Below are positions 1-6,964 of a stretch of 9,319 bases of DNA, piece by piece. The stretch's first letter is position 1. Each line of letters starts with the position of its first letter. The translations under genes and the position numbers were made by a program. The notes below the pieces were generated by a model, which worked only from the letters and a program-made list of their open reading frames with translations, was not told the DNA's origin and ran no database searches. Origin of the DNA: an uncultured Methylococcaceae bacterium (GTDB lineage Bacteria; Pseudomonadota; Gammaproteobacteria; Methylococcales; Methylomonadaceae); NCBI GenBank assembly GCA_913009515.1, contig CAJVYO010000049.1, forward strand, positions 1 through 9,319. Direction: 5' to 3'.

Positions 1-206
1 GCTAACACCGCAAAAAACCAACGTTGCCAGCCGCCTGCATCACTTAAAAAACTAAACGCCGCCCCATAATTGCGAGCATACGTAATATTAAAGCTAGGGA
101 AAATAGCAAAAGATTGATATAAATCCATAGAAGTATCAACCCAAATTTTACTGGCTTGATCGAGTATAAGGATTAAAGTAGAAAGTGATAACCATTTCAT
201 CATCAT
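1..206 (-). CDS. lspA: Lipoprotein signal peptidase (signal peptidase II), N-terminal part, cut by window edge
   Basis: LspA is an inner-membrane aspartyl protease that cuts the signal peptide from diacylglyceryl-modified prolipoproteins. Reading the minus strand from 206 gives 68 codons without a stop. They contain a first hydrophobic helix (about residues 5-15), the LDQASK segment (15-20), FPSFN (36-40), YARNYGAAFSFL (43-54) and GGWQRWFFA (58-66). The last three match E. coli LspA almost residue for residue. The two catalytic aspartates lie further on, outside the window. The start is uncertain among three consecutive in-frame ATG codons (206, 203, 200); an in-frame TAA lies upstream at 260-258 with no other ATG or GTG between. 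No good ribosome binding site is visible. The first transmembrane segment is shorter at its N terminus than in E. coli. The gene is divergent from thiL, whereas in enterics it directly follows ileS. Identity is near certain from the conserved motifs. Confidence 0.93.
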   Translation of the reverse strand, partial: MMMKWLSLSTLILILDQASKIWVDTSMDLYQSFAIFPSFNITYARNYGAAFSFLSDAGGWQRWFFAVL

Positions 207-234
207 TGTTATGTCTATAAAAAATAAGTATAAA
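206..234 (+). promoter_or_regulatory. Candidate sigma-70 promoter for thiL-pgpA
   Basis: TTGTTA at 206-211 (4 of 6 to the -35 consensus) and TATAAA at 229-234 (5 of 6 to the -10) are separated by exactly 17 bp. Transcription would start near 241, about 30 bases before the thiL ATG and before its AAGGAG ribosome binding site at 261-266. The -35 box touches the start codons of the divergent lspA gene. A second -10-like box, TATGAT at 243-248, has no convincing -35 partner. This is a sequence-only prediction. Confidence 0.45.
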
Positions 235-270
235 ATTTCCGCTATGATACCTGTTATTTAAAGGAGCGTA

Positions 271-1209
271 ATGGCTATTTCAGAATTTGATTTAATTCGA
301 CAATTTTTTACACGACCACCGCAGCGTGAGTATACCCAATTATCCGTAGGTGATGATTGTGCTTTATTAGATGTGCCGGCTGGCTATCAGTTAGCCATTA
401 CCACCGATACCATGGTTGAGGGCGTGCATTTTTTTGCAGATGTCAATCCTGAGCATTTAGGGCATAAATTATTAGCGGTTAATTTAAGTGATTTAGCCAG
501 TATGGGTGCCGAGCCGATAGCGATTAGTTTAGCACTAACGTTACCAAAGATTGATGAACCTTGGTTGGCTGAATTTTCACGCGGTTTATTTGCTTTGGCG
601 GAGCGCTATAAGGTTGATTTAATTGGCGGCGATACTACTTCAGGTGCTTTAACTTTAAGTATTCAAGCTATGGGGCTAGTGCCAATAGGCGAGGCTTTAA
701 AGCGTTCTACTGCACAAGTCGGTGATTTGATTTATATGACCGGTTGTTTGGGCGATGGCGGTTTGGGTCTGAAAATTAAACAAGGTTTTATTTCTGAAAA
801 TAATGAGGTTAGCTTGCAACATTTTAATTGCCCGCAACCTCGTGTGAGTGAGGGATTATTTTTGCGTGACATTGCAAATGCCTGCATAGATATTTCAGAT
901 GGTTTATTAGCGGATTTAGGGCATATTTTGGCGCGGAGTGGCGTGGGGGCTGAGATTGATTATCACGCATTGCCGTTATCTAAAGCTGTTTTGCACTATA
1001 TAGAAGAGACTGGCGATTGGCAAATGCCTTTATCGGCGGGCGATGATTATGAGCTGTGTTTTACCATTGCGGCTGATAAGGCGGCATTATTAGAAGGGGG
1101 TGACTATCATTGTATTGGACTTATTACAGAGCAAACACAATTAAGTGTTACGTATAATCAGCAGGCATTTAGTTTTAAGCAAGGCGGATTTGAGCATTTT
1201 TCAAGGTAA
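271..1209 (+). CDS. thiL: Thiamine-monophosphate kinase
   Basis: ThiL phosphorylates thiamine monophosphate with ATP to give thiamine diphosphate, the active cofactor; it acts in the cytoplasm as the last step of thiamine synthesis. The 312-residue protein is close to the usual length (325 in E. coli) and belongs to the PurM/SelD-like ATP-binding fold. Visible family motifs are VGDDCALL (26-33) and TTDTMVEGVHF (44-54), NLSDLASMGA (70-79), the Mg/ATP-binding GGDTT (118-122), IDISDGL (206-212) and SAGDDYELCF (255-264). The ATG is preceded by AAGGAG at 261-266 with 4-base spacing. pgpA follows after 5 bases, so the two are probably one transcript. In many gammaproteobacteria nusB lies directly upstream; here lspA stands there instead, on the other strand, so thiL appears to head its own operon. 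Confidence 0.97.
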   Translation: MAISEFDLIRQFFTRPPQREYTQLSVGDDCALLDVPAGYQLAITTDTMVEGVHFFADVNPEHLGHKLLAVNLSDLASMGAEPIAISLALTLPKIDEPWLAEFSRGLFALAERYKVDLIGGDTTSGALTLSIQAMGLVPIGEALKRSTAQVGDLIYMTGCLGDGGLGLKIKQGFISENNEVSLQHFNCPQPRVSEGLFLRDIANACIDISDGLLADLGHILARSGVGAEIDYHALPLSKAVLHYIEETGDWQMPLSAGDDYELCFTIAADKAALLEGGDYHCIGLITEQTQLSVTYNQQAFSFKQGGFEHFSR

Positions 1210-1214
1210 AAAAT

Positions 1215-1709
1215 ATGAATTTATATAATAAAGTAGTCGGGAACAATCAATTAACAGCCGCGGAGGTGATGCGAGACCCGATTTTATTTTTGGCGTTTGG
1301 ATTTGGATCAGGACTGGCACGTAAAGCCCCGGGAACTTTTGGCACCGTAGCGGCGATTCCTATTTATATATTACTGGCTAACGTTGATTTTTGGTTGTAC
1401 AGTGCGATTACCGTGATGGTATCGGTTGTAGGCATATGGATTTGCGGCATTGCAGCGGATAAATTAGGCGAGCATGATTTTGGTGGTATTGTTTGGGATG
1501 AAATTGCCGGTTATTTAATTACTTTGTGGTTCGTGAGTTTCAGTTGGTCGAATGTTTTATGGGGCTTTATACTGTTTAGAATTTTCGATATTCTTAAGCC
1601 ATGGCCTATTAAATGGATAGATGCAAAGATATCGGGTGGTTTTGGTATTATGTTTGATGATGTGATTGCGGGGATCTTTGCAGGCTTAGTGTTGTTATAT
1701 TTTAATTAA
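1215..1709 (+). CDS. pgpA: Phosphatidylglycerophosphatase A
   Basis: PgpA removes the phosphate from phosphatidylglycerophosphate to give phosphatidylglycerol, a Mg-dependent step at the inner membrane. The 164-residue protein (172 in E. coli) shows the family signature: FGFGSGLARKAPGTFG (28-43), HDFGGIVWDEIAG (87-99) with the acidic pair D95/E96, RIFDILKPWPIKW (122-134) and GIMFDDVIAG (144-153). Hydrophobic stretches near 45-55, 61-79, 97-121 and 150-163 fit membrane segments. Its ribosome binding site AAGG (1203-1206) lies within the last codons of thiL, 8 bases before the ATG, which suggests translational coupling. The pairing of a thiamine kinase with a phospholipid phosphatase is conserved in many proteobacteria without an obvious metabolic link. 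No intrinsic terminator is visible after it, so some transcripts may run into the tRNA gene. Confidence 0.96.
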   Translation: MNLYNKVVGNNQLTAAEVMRDPILFLAFGFGSGLARKAPGTFGTVAAIPIYILLANVDFWLYSAITVMVSVVGIWICGIAADKLGEHDFGGIVWDEIAGYLITLWFVSFSWSNVLWGFILFRIFDILKPWPIKWIDAKISGGFGIMFDDVIAGIFAGLVLLYFN

Positions 1710-1722
1710 TTTAAAATAAAAC

Positions 1723-1750
1723 TTGCCAAGATGAGAATAGCTTGTATAAT
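1723..1750 (+). promoter_or_regulatory. Strong sigma-70 promoter of the initiator tRNA / rimP-nusA operon
   Basis: TTGCCA at 1723-1728 (5 of 6) and a perfect TATAAT at 1745-1750 are 16 bp apart. Predicted transcription starts near 1757, leaving a leader of about 7 bases before the tRNA, as expected for a tRNA gene. It is the best promoter match in the window and, with readthrough of the terminators after the tRNA, is the likely source of the rimP-nusA-infB message. Confidence 0.75.
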
Positions 1751-1763
1751 TGTACAAATCAAT

Positions 1764-1840
<77 letters not shown>

Positions 1841-1849
1841 GATTCTTAT

Positions 1850-1873
1850 AAAAGGCTCCTTATGGAGCCTTTT
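1850..1873 (+). terminator. Intrinsic terminator after tRNA-fMet
   Basis: AAAAGGCTCC (1850-1859) and GGAGCCTTTT (1864-1873) form a perfect 10-bp stem with a TTAT loop. The T run is short, four bases that also pair with the A run, followed by ATGTTT. It starts 9 bases after the tRNA CCA. It is likely partial, which would let transcription continue into rimP and nusA. Confidence 0.75.
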
Positions 1874-1917
1874 ATGTTTATGACTTCTGATAAATGAAGT
1901 TATCAAGTTAGTTTAAG

Positions 1918-1941
1918 AAAGAGGCTTTTGCCTCTTTTTTT
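1918..1941 (+). terminator. Second intrinsic terminator (attenuator) upstream of rimP
   Basis: AAAGAGGC (1918-1925), loop TTTT, and GCCTCTTT (1930-1937) form an 8-bp stem, followed by further T residues to 1941, a run of seven in all. It ends only 24 bases before the rimP start and I see no promoter in between, so the operon message must read through it. It is best viewed as an attenuator. In E. coli the region between metY and rimP also contains terminators that are partly read through, with NusA controlling its own expression. Confidence 0.75.
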
Positions 1942-1965
1942 ATGTGTAAAAGAAAGTGAGGCGTG

Positions 1966-2427
1966 ATGAAACAAGCTCCTAATCATTTGTTAGAAATAAT
2001 AGAACCTATTGTTGAAGGCTTGGGGTATGAATGTGTGGGGGTAGAATATAATTCACACCCAAAACATGGTTTTTTACGAATTTTTATTGATACGCCTAAT
2101 GGCGTTAATATGGAAGATTGTACTAAAGTCAGTCATCAAGTTAGTGGTGCGCTGGATGTAGAAGACCCTATTATTGGTGAATATAATTTAGAAGTTTCAT
2201 CGCCGGGTATGGAACGTCCGCTGTTTACTATCAAACATTTCGAACAATTTATAGGTCAACAAGCTTGTGTCAATTTGTTTAAGCCTGTTGAAGGTCGCCG
2301 TAAAATAACGGCAATCATTAAAAGTGTTGAGGATAATACTGTTTATCTTGAAGAAGAAGGACAGATTTATAAAATTCCATTTCTTGCCATGTCTAAAGCA
2401 CGGCTTGAGCCAGATTATTCAATTTAG
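1966..2427 (+). CDS. rimP: Ribosome maturation factor RimP
   Basis: RimP binds the free 30S subunit and helps assemble the head of the small ribosomal subunit. The protein has 153 residues from this start (150 in E. coli). The N-terminal domain carries GLGYECVGVEY (18-28), the LRIFID strand (37-42), DDC-like EDC (50-52) and VSHQVSGALDVEDPI (55-69). The family signature YNLEVSSPGMERPL (73-86) joins it to the Sm-like C-terminal domain. I chose the ATG at 1966, with GAGG at 1958-1961 four bases upstream. A GTG directly before it (1963) is possible but would sit one base from that GAGG. nusA begins 10 bases after the TAG stop. The gene is first in the protein-coding part of the operon and lies right behind two terminators. 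Confidence 0.96.
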   Translation: MKQAPNHLLEIIEPIVEGLGYECVGVEYNSHPKHGFLRIFIDTPNGVNMEDCTKVSHQVSGALDVEDPIIGEYNLEVSSPGMERPLFTIKHFEQFIGQQACVNLFKPVEGRRKITAIIKSVEDNTVYLEEEGQIYKIPFLAMSKARLEPDYSI

Positions 2428-2437
2428 GAGAGTCTAA

Positions 2438-3961
2438 ATGGCAAATAAAGACATGTTAGTTCTTGTCGATGTTTTTTCGAATGAAAAAGAGATTGAGAAA
2501 GAAATTATTTTTCAGGCTGTTGAGTCTGCATTAGAAAGTGCGACCATAGCACGCTATGAATTCCCTATTATTACGCGTGTGAATATTGACCGCATAACGG
2601 GTGATTTTATAACCTATCGTCGTTGGCAGGTTATGGCGGATAGCGGTGATTTTACAGGCGGCGTTGAATTTCCTACCACGCAAATTTCATTGGCGGCTGC
2701 ACAACTAGACGAGCCTGAAATTGAAGTTGATGATTTTGTTGAAGATGAAATTGAATCTGTTGAGTTTGGCCGTATTTCAGCTCAAATGGCAAAACAAGTC
2801 ATTATCCATAAAGTAAGAGAAGCAGAGCGTAAGAAAGTTGCCGATGCTTATGCTGACCGTGTGGGTGAATTAGTGACGGGTGTGGTTAAGCGTATCGATA
2901 AAGGTAACATCTATATGGATTTAGGTGGCAATGCTGATGCGTTTATTCCACGTGAGCAAATGATTCCACGCGAAACAGTGCGGGTCGGTGATCGTATTCG
3001 TGGTTATTTACAAGAGATTCGTACCGAAGCACGCGGGCCGCAGTTATTTGTGAGTCGTACCGATACTAATTTACTGATTGCGTTATTTAAACTAGAAATA
3101 CCTGAAGTAGGCGAAGGTTTAATTGATGTTTTGGGCGGGGCGCGTGATCCGGGTTCAAGAGCTAAAATATCGGTGAGAAGTAACGACCCACGAATTGATC
3201 CAGTTGGTGCTTGTGTAGGAATGCGTGGCTCAAGAGTCCAAGCAATTTCTAATGAATTAAATGGCGAACGTATTGATATTATTCTATGGAATGATACTGA
3301 TGCCCAGTTTGTGATTAATGCGATGTCGCCGGCTGAAATTGAATCGATTGTGGTTGATGAAGATAAGCATACAATGGATGTTGCGGTGTCAGAAGATAGC
3401 CTTTCACAAGCAATTGGCCGTGGTGGACAAAATGTACGTCTGGCAACGGAATTAACTGGCTGGGAACTAAATGTTCTGAATGCCGATGAAGTTAATAAAA
3501 ATACAGAAACTGAATTGCGTAACTTGATTGATTTATTTATGCAGAAGCTGGATGTCGATGAAGATATTGCAACAGTATTAGTTGAGGTAGGGTTTAATAC
3601 GGTCGAAGAAGTGGCTTATGTTCCTACCAGTGAGATGTTAGAAATTGATGGCTTTGATGAGGCGTTAGTTGAAACATTAAGATCACGAGCAAAAGATGTA
3701 TTGTTGATGAGTGCGCTGGCTTCAGAAGAAAAAATTGAAGTGGCAGAGCCCGCAGCAGATTTACTGGAAATGAGAGACATGTCTAAAACGTTAGCATATG
3801 AGTTAGCGAGCAAAGGCATTATAACGATGAATGATTTAGCCGAGCAAGCTGTTGGTGATTTGCTTGGTGTTGATGGCCTCGATGAGGTTATGGCAGCTAA
3901 ATTAATCATGACAGCACGCGAACCTTGGTTTGCTAATGAAGACGGAGAGGTTGAAAAATGA
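2438..3961 (+). CDS. nusA: Transcription termination/antitermination protein NusA
   Basis: NusA binds RNA polymerase and nascent RNA, promoting hairpin pausing and intrinsic termination, and joins antitermination complexes. The 507 residues (495 in E. coli) show the RNAP-binding N-terminal domain (about 1-130), the S1 domain (142-208), KH1 starting at DPGSRAKI (237-244) with GMRG (261-264), and KH2 with SQAIGRGGQNVR (323-334). Two acidic helix-hairpin repeats follow (about 364-425 and 439-500), the gammaproteobacterial form; in E. coli the second contacts the polymerase alpha C-terminal domain. AGGAG at 2426-2430 overlaps the rimP stop and sits 7 bases before the ATG. The end overlaps infB by 4 bases (ATGA). 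NusA is known to limit its own operon in E. coli, probably through terminators such as those upstream here (inference). Confidence 0.98.
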   Translation: MANKDMLVLVDVFSNEKEIEKEIIFQAVESALESATIARYEFPIITRVNIDRITGDFITYRRWQVMADSGDFTGGVEFPTTQISLAAAQLDEPEIEVDDFVEDEIESVEFGRISAQMAKQVIIHKVREAERKKVADAYADRVGELVTGVVKRIDKGNIYMDLGGNADAFIPREQMIPRETVRVGDRIRGYLQEIRTEARGPQLFVSRTDTNLLIALFKLEIPEVGEGLIDVLGGARDPGSRAKISVRSNDPRIDPVGACVGMRGSRVQAISNELNGERIDIILWNDTDAQFVINAMSPAEIESIVVDEDKHTMDVAVSEDSLSQAIGRGGQNVRLATELTGWELNVLNADEVNKNTETELRNLIDLFMQKLDVDEDIATVLVEVGFNTVEEVAYVPTSEMLEIDGFDEALVETLRSRAKDVLLMSALASEEKIEVAEPAADLLEMRDMSKTLAYELASKGIITMNDLAEQAVGDLLGVDGLDEVMAAKLIMTAREPWFANEDGEVEK

Positions 3962-6591
3962 GTAATAAATCAGTCAAAGAATTAGCTGGTAAAGTTGGGA
4001 TTCCTCTAGAACGACTATTAGAGCAAATGAAGGAAGCGGGTATTAAACAAACTGCTGATGAGATGGTCAGTGATGATGACCAAATGACGCTATTAGCTCA
4101 TTTGCGTAAATCACACGGCAAAGAAGATGAGGCAGCAGCAGCTAAAAAAGTAACCTTAAAACGTCGTACCGTGACCGCTTTAAAGCAAGGCAGCACACCT
4201 GGTAAAGAAACTAAAACTATTAATATACAAGTTAATAAACAAAAAACCTATATTAAACGTGAAGATGCGGTTACTGAAGAAGACAAAGCTGAATTAGCGA
4301 GCATTAAAAAAGATTTAGCTGAAAATGAAGCCAAGAAAGATGCTGAAGGACAGTTGCATCGCGAAAAAGTAGCACGTGAACGAGCTGAAGCTGACGCAAA
4401 AAAAGCAGCTGAAGATAAAGTCTCTGAAGCAGCTCGCCTTGAAGAAGAAAAGAAAAATAAAGTGTCCGAAGAAGAGCGTTTAAAAATAGAAAAAGCAAAA
4501 CGCTTAGAAGCTTCTGTTGAACGTAATGCAGCAAAAGTAAGAAAAGCGGCAGCAGCAAAAAAAGCAGCAGCGGCTCGTAAAGCGGGCGGTGGTCCTGTTA
4601 GAGGTAAAAAACCTGCAACGGCGACTAATACCGGTGGCGGTAATAATGCTAAGGGCGCGGCAGGAAAAGGGGCGGCTAAGCCAGCAAATCCTGTGCATAG
4701 ACGTGCAGATAAGCCTGCAGGCGGTGCTAAACCTAATTATGGCAAGAAAGGTCGTAAGAAAGTTGGCCGTAAGCAAGAACAGCAGTTTATAGTGGATGCA
4801 AAGCATGCTTTTGAGATGCCAACTGAAGTTGTTGTTAAAGAAATTAGAATTCCTGAAAATATTGTTGTGTCTGAACTAGCTCAGCAAATGAGTATTAAAG
4901 TCGGGGAAGTGATTAAATATCTAATGAAATTAGGTATTATGTCCACGATTAATCAAAGTATTGATCAAGAAACGGCGAGTATTTTAGTGGAAGAAATGGG
5001 CCATACGCCTATTATGACTAGTCAAGATGATCATGAAACCGATATGCTTGCTGAGCATACTGAAGATGATGATCGTGAAGAATTTCCTAGAGCCCCTATT
5101 GTGACAATTATGGGGCATGTTGATCATGGTAAAACCTCATTATTAGATTATATCCGTAAATCACGGGTTGCATCAGGTGAAGCAGGCGGAATTACGCAGC
5201 ATATTGGTGCTTATCAAGTCAAAACAGACCATGGTAATGTAACGTTTCTTGATACCCCTGGACATGCTGCCTTTACTGCAATGCGTGCGCGTGGAGCTGA
5301 TATTACCGATGTGGTTATTGTGGTTGTGGCTGCTGATGATGGTGTTATGCCGCAAACCAAAGAAGCCATTGAACATGCCCGTGCCGCGAAAGTACCTTTA
5401 ATCATCGCGATGAATAAGATGGATAAAGAGGATGCAAATCCTGATAAGGTGATGCAGGAACTTGCCGGATTGGAAGTCGTGCCTGAGGAATGGGGCGGCG
5501 ATGTTTTATTCTTAAAAATATCGGCTAAAACGGGTGAAGGGGTTGATGCTCTGATTGAAGCACTTATTTTGCAAGCTGAAATTTTAGAATTAAAAGCACC
5601 AGTAGAAGGTAAAGCATCTGGGTTAGTGGTTGAGTCACGCTTAGATAAAGGACGTGGTACGGTTGCAACAGTGATGGTTCAAAAAGGTACGCTTGAACAA
5701 GGACAAATAATTTTATGTGGTCAAGAATACGGACGTGTTCGGGCGATGTTTAATGAAAATGGCAGTGAATTAAAACTAGCCGGTCCTTCTTCTCCGGTTG
5801 AAATTTTAGGTTTATCGGGCACGCCAAATGCGGGTGATGATTTTATCGTTGTTAAAAATGAACGTGCAGCAAGAGAGCTTGCTTCGCATCGTGAAGATAA
5901 GACTAAATTATTGCGTGTAGCGGCACAACAAGCGTCTAAATTAGATGAAGTATTTTCTAAAATGGCTGCGGGTGAAACCTCTAACCTTAATATTGTCCTT
6001 AAAACAGATGTACAAGGTAGCTTAGAAGCATTACGTGAATCTTTAGTGAATCTTTCGTTTGAGGAAGTACATGTTAAAGTTATTTATGGCGGTGTAGGGG
6101 GTATTAATGAAGGTGATGTTAATTTAGCCTTGGCTTCTGGTGCTGTTTTAATGGGTTTTAATGTACGAGCGGATTCAACAGCACGTAAATTAATTGCTGA
6201 AAAAGAAGTTGATTTACATTACTACAGCGTTATTTATGATGCGTTAGATGAAGTTAAAAAATCAATTAGCGGTATGTTAGCTCCGGAAATCAAAGAAAAT
6301 ATTGTCGGGCTTGCTGAAGTACGTGATGTATTCCGTTCACCTAAATTTGGTTCGATTGCAGGTTGTATGGTCATCGATGGTTATGTGAAACGTAGCTTAC
6401 CTATTCGTGTGTTACGCGATAATGTTGTTATTTATGAAGGCCAGTTAGAATCACTACGTCGTTTTAAAGATGATGCCAATGAAGTTAAAATGGGCATGGA
6501 ATGTGGTATTGGTGTTAAAAATTACAATGATGTGAAAAATGGCGATCAAATTGAAGTATTTGAACGTATTGAAGTAGCGCGTGAATTGTAA
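3958..6591 (+). CDS. infB: Translation initiation factor IF-2
   Basis: IF2 is the GTPase that brings fMet-tRNA to the 30S subunit and promotes joining of the 50S subunit. The 877 residues (890 in E. coli) begin with an IF2_N domain (1-54) and an IF2-associated segment (about 63-101, ending KTYIKR). A long Lys/Glu/Ala- then Gly-rich linker follows (about 102-280), then a second IF2_N domain (about 298-350). The G domain has GHVDHGKT (386-393), the switch T413 in GGITQHIG, DTPGH (432-436), NKMD (486-489) and SAK (522-524). Domain II and the C domains that bind fMet-tRNA end the protein. The ATG overlaps the nusA stop (ATGA), and rbfA starts in its own stop (TAATG), indicating coupled translation. 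E. coli also makes shorter IF2 from internal starts; I see no well-supported internal start here. Confidence 0.98.
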   Translation: MSNKSVKELAGKVGIPLERLLEQMKEAGIKQTADEMVSDDDQMTLLAHLRKSHGKEDEAAAAKKVTLKRRTVTALKQGSTPGKETKTINIQVNKQKTYIKREDAVTEEDKAELASIKKDLAENEAKKDAEGQLHREKVARERAEADAKKAAEDKVSEAARLEEEKKNKVSEEERLKIEKAKRLEASVERNAAKVRKAAAAKKAAAARKAGGGPVRGKKPATATNTGGGNNAKGAAGKGAAKPANPVHRRADKPAGGAKPNYGKKGRKKVGRKQEQQFIVDAKHAFEMPTEVVVKEIRIPENIVVSELAQQMSIKVGEVIKYLMKLGIMSTINQSIDQETASILVEEMGHTPIMTSQDDHETDMLAEHTEDDDREEFPRAPIVTIMGHVDHGKTSLLDYIRKSRVASGEAGGITQHIGAYQVKTDHGNVTFLDTPGHAAFTAMRARGADITDVVIVVVAADDGVMPQTKEAIEHARAAKVPLIIAMNKMDKEDANPDKVMQELAGLEVVPEEWGGDVLFLKISAKTGEGVDALIEALILQAEILELKAPVEGKASGLVVESRLDKGRGTVATVMVQKGTLEQGQIILCGQEYGRVRAMFNENGSELKLAGPSSPVEILGLSGTPNAGDDFIVVKNERAARELASHREDKTKLLRVAAQQASKLDEVFSKMAAGETSNLNIVLKTDVQGSLEALRESLVNLSFEEVHVKVIYGGVGGINEGDVNLALASGAVLMGFNVRADSTARKLIAEKEVDLHYYSVIYDALDEVKKSISGMLAPEIKENIVGLAEVRDVFRSPKFGSIAGCMVIDGYVKRSLPIRVLRDNVVIYEGQLESLRRFKDDANEVKMGMECGIGVKNYNDVKNGDQIEVFERIEVAREL

Positions 6592-6962
6592 TGGCTAGAG
6601 AGTTTAAACGTAGTTCGCGGGTTGCATCGCAAATGCAAAAAGAACTTGCTATTATTTTACAGCAAGGCATTAAAGATCCGCGAATCGGTTTTGTGACGGT
6701 GAATGAAGTGGCACTAAGCAAGGATTTAGCCACTGCAAAAGTCTTTGTGACGGTCTTAGGCACTGATGAACAGGGTCAAAAGGATAATGTGGGCTGGCTA
6801 AATGATGCTATGCCTTATATCCGTACAGAAATGGGGCATCGTATGCGTTTGCGTAGTGTGCCTTATTTAAAATTTGTCTATGATAATTCATTTGAACACG
6901 GCATGCGTGTATCAGAATTATTGTTGGAAGATGCTAAAGTAGAGTCTGATAGCGACGAATAA
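6591..6962 (+). CDS. rbfA: 30S ribosome-binding factor A
   Basis: RbfA is a small KH-fold protein that binds immature 30S subunits near the 5' end of 16S rRNA and is needed for late maturation and cold growth. The 123 residues (133 in E. coli) contain RVASQMQKEL (10-19), the family signature IKDPRIGFVTV (27-37), SKDLATAKVFV (43-53) and LRSVPYLKFVYD (87-98). The acidic, Ser/Asp-rich tail (about 113-123) is shorter than in E. coli. The ATG shares its A with the infB stop (TAATG) and there is no clear Shine-Dalgarno site, so translation probably depends on ribosomes ending infB. truB begins 2 bases after its stop. Confidence 0.97.
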   Translation: MAREFKRSSRVASQMQKELAIILQQGIKDPRIGFVTVNEVALSKDLATAKVFVTVLGTDEQGQKDNVGWLNDAMPYIRTEMGHRMRLRSVPYLKFVYDNSFEHGMRVSELLLEDAKVESDSDE

Positions 6963-6964
6963 TC

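Noticed and set aside
243..248. TATGAT as the thiL -10 box
   Set aside because: No -35-like sequence at 16-18 bp upstream; the pair at 206-211 and 229-234 fits better.
1883..1900. Small hairpin ACTTC/GAAGT between the two terminators
   Set aside because: Five base pairs with an 8-base loop is too weak and too likely by chance to list as a feature.
3616..3909. Open frame of about 97 codons on the minus strand opposite the end of nusA
   Set aside because: It lies wholly within a certain gene, has no recognisable motif or ribosome binding site, and its composition is what the complement of acidic repeat codons gives.
4462..4464. GTG in the IF2 linker as an internal start like that of E. coli IF2-2
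   Set aside because: Only purine-rich sequence precedes it, which is general in this Lys/Glu linker and gives no specific Shine-Dalgarno support.
4304..4806. Overlapping open frames on the minus strand and a plus-strand frame at 4589-4792 inside infB
   Set aside because: They mirror the low-complexity Lys/Ala/Glu codons of the IF2 linker (Leu- and Cys/Phe-rich nonsense). No start signals; the infB frame is secure.
5173..5405. Two minus-strand open frames opposite the IF2 G domain
   Set aside because: Shadow frames of a highly conserved coding region, with no family resemblance.
6515..6763. Minus-strand open frame across the infB-rbfA junction
   Set aside because: It covers two certain genes on the other strand and shows no motif or start signal.
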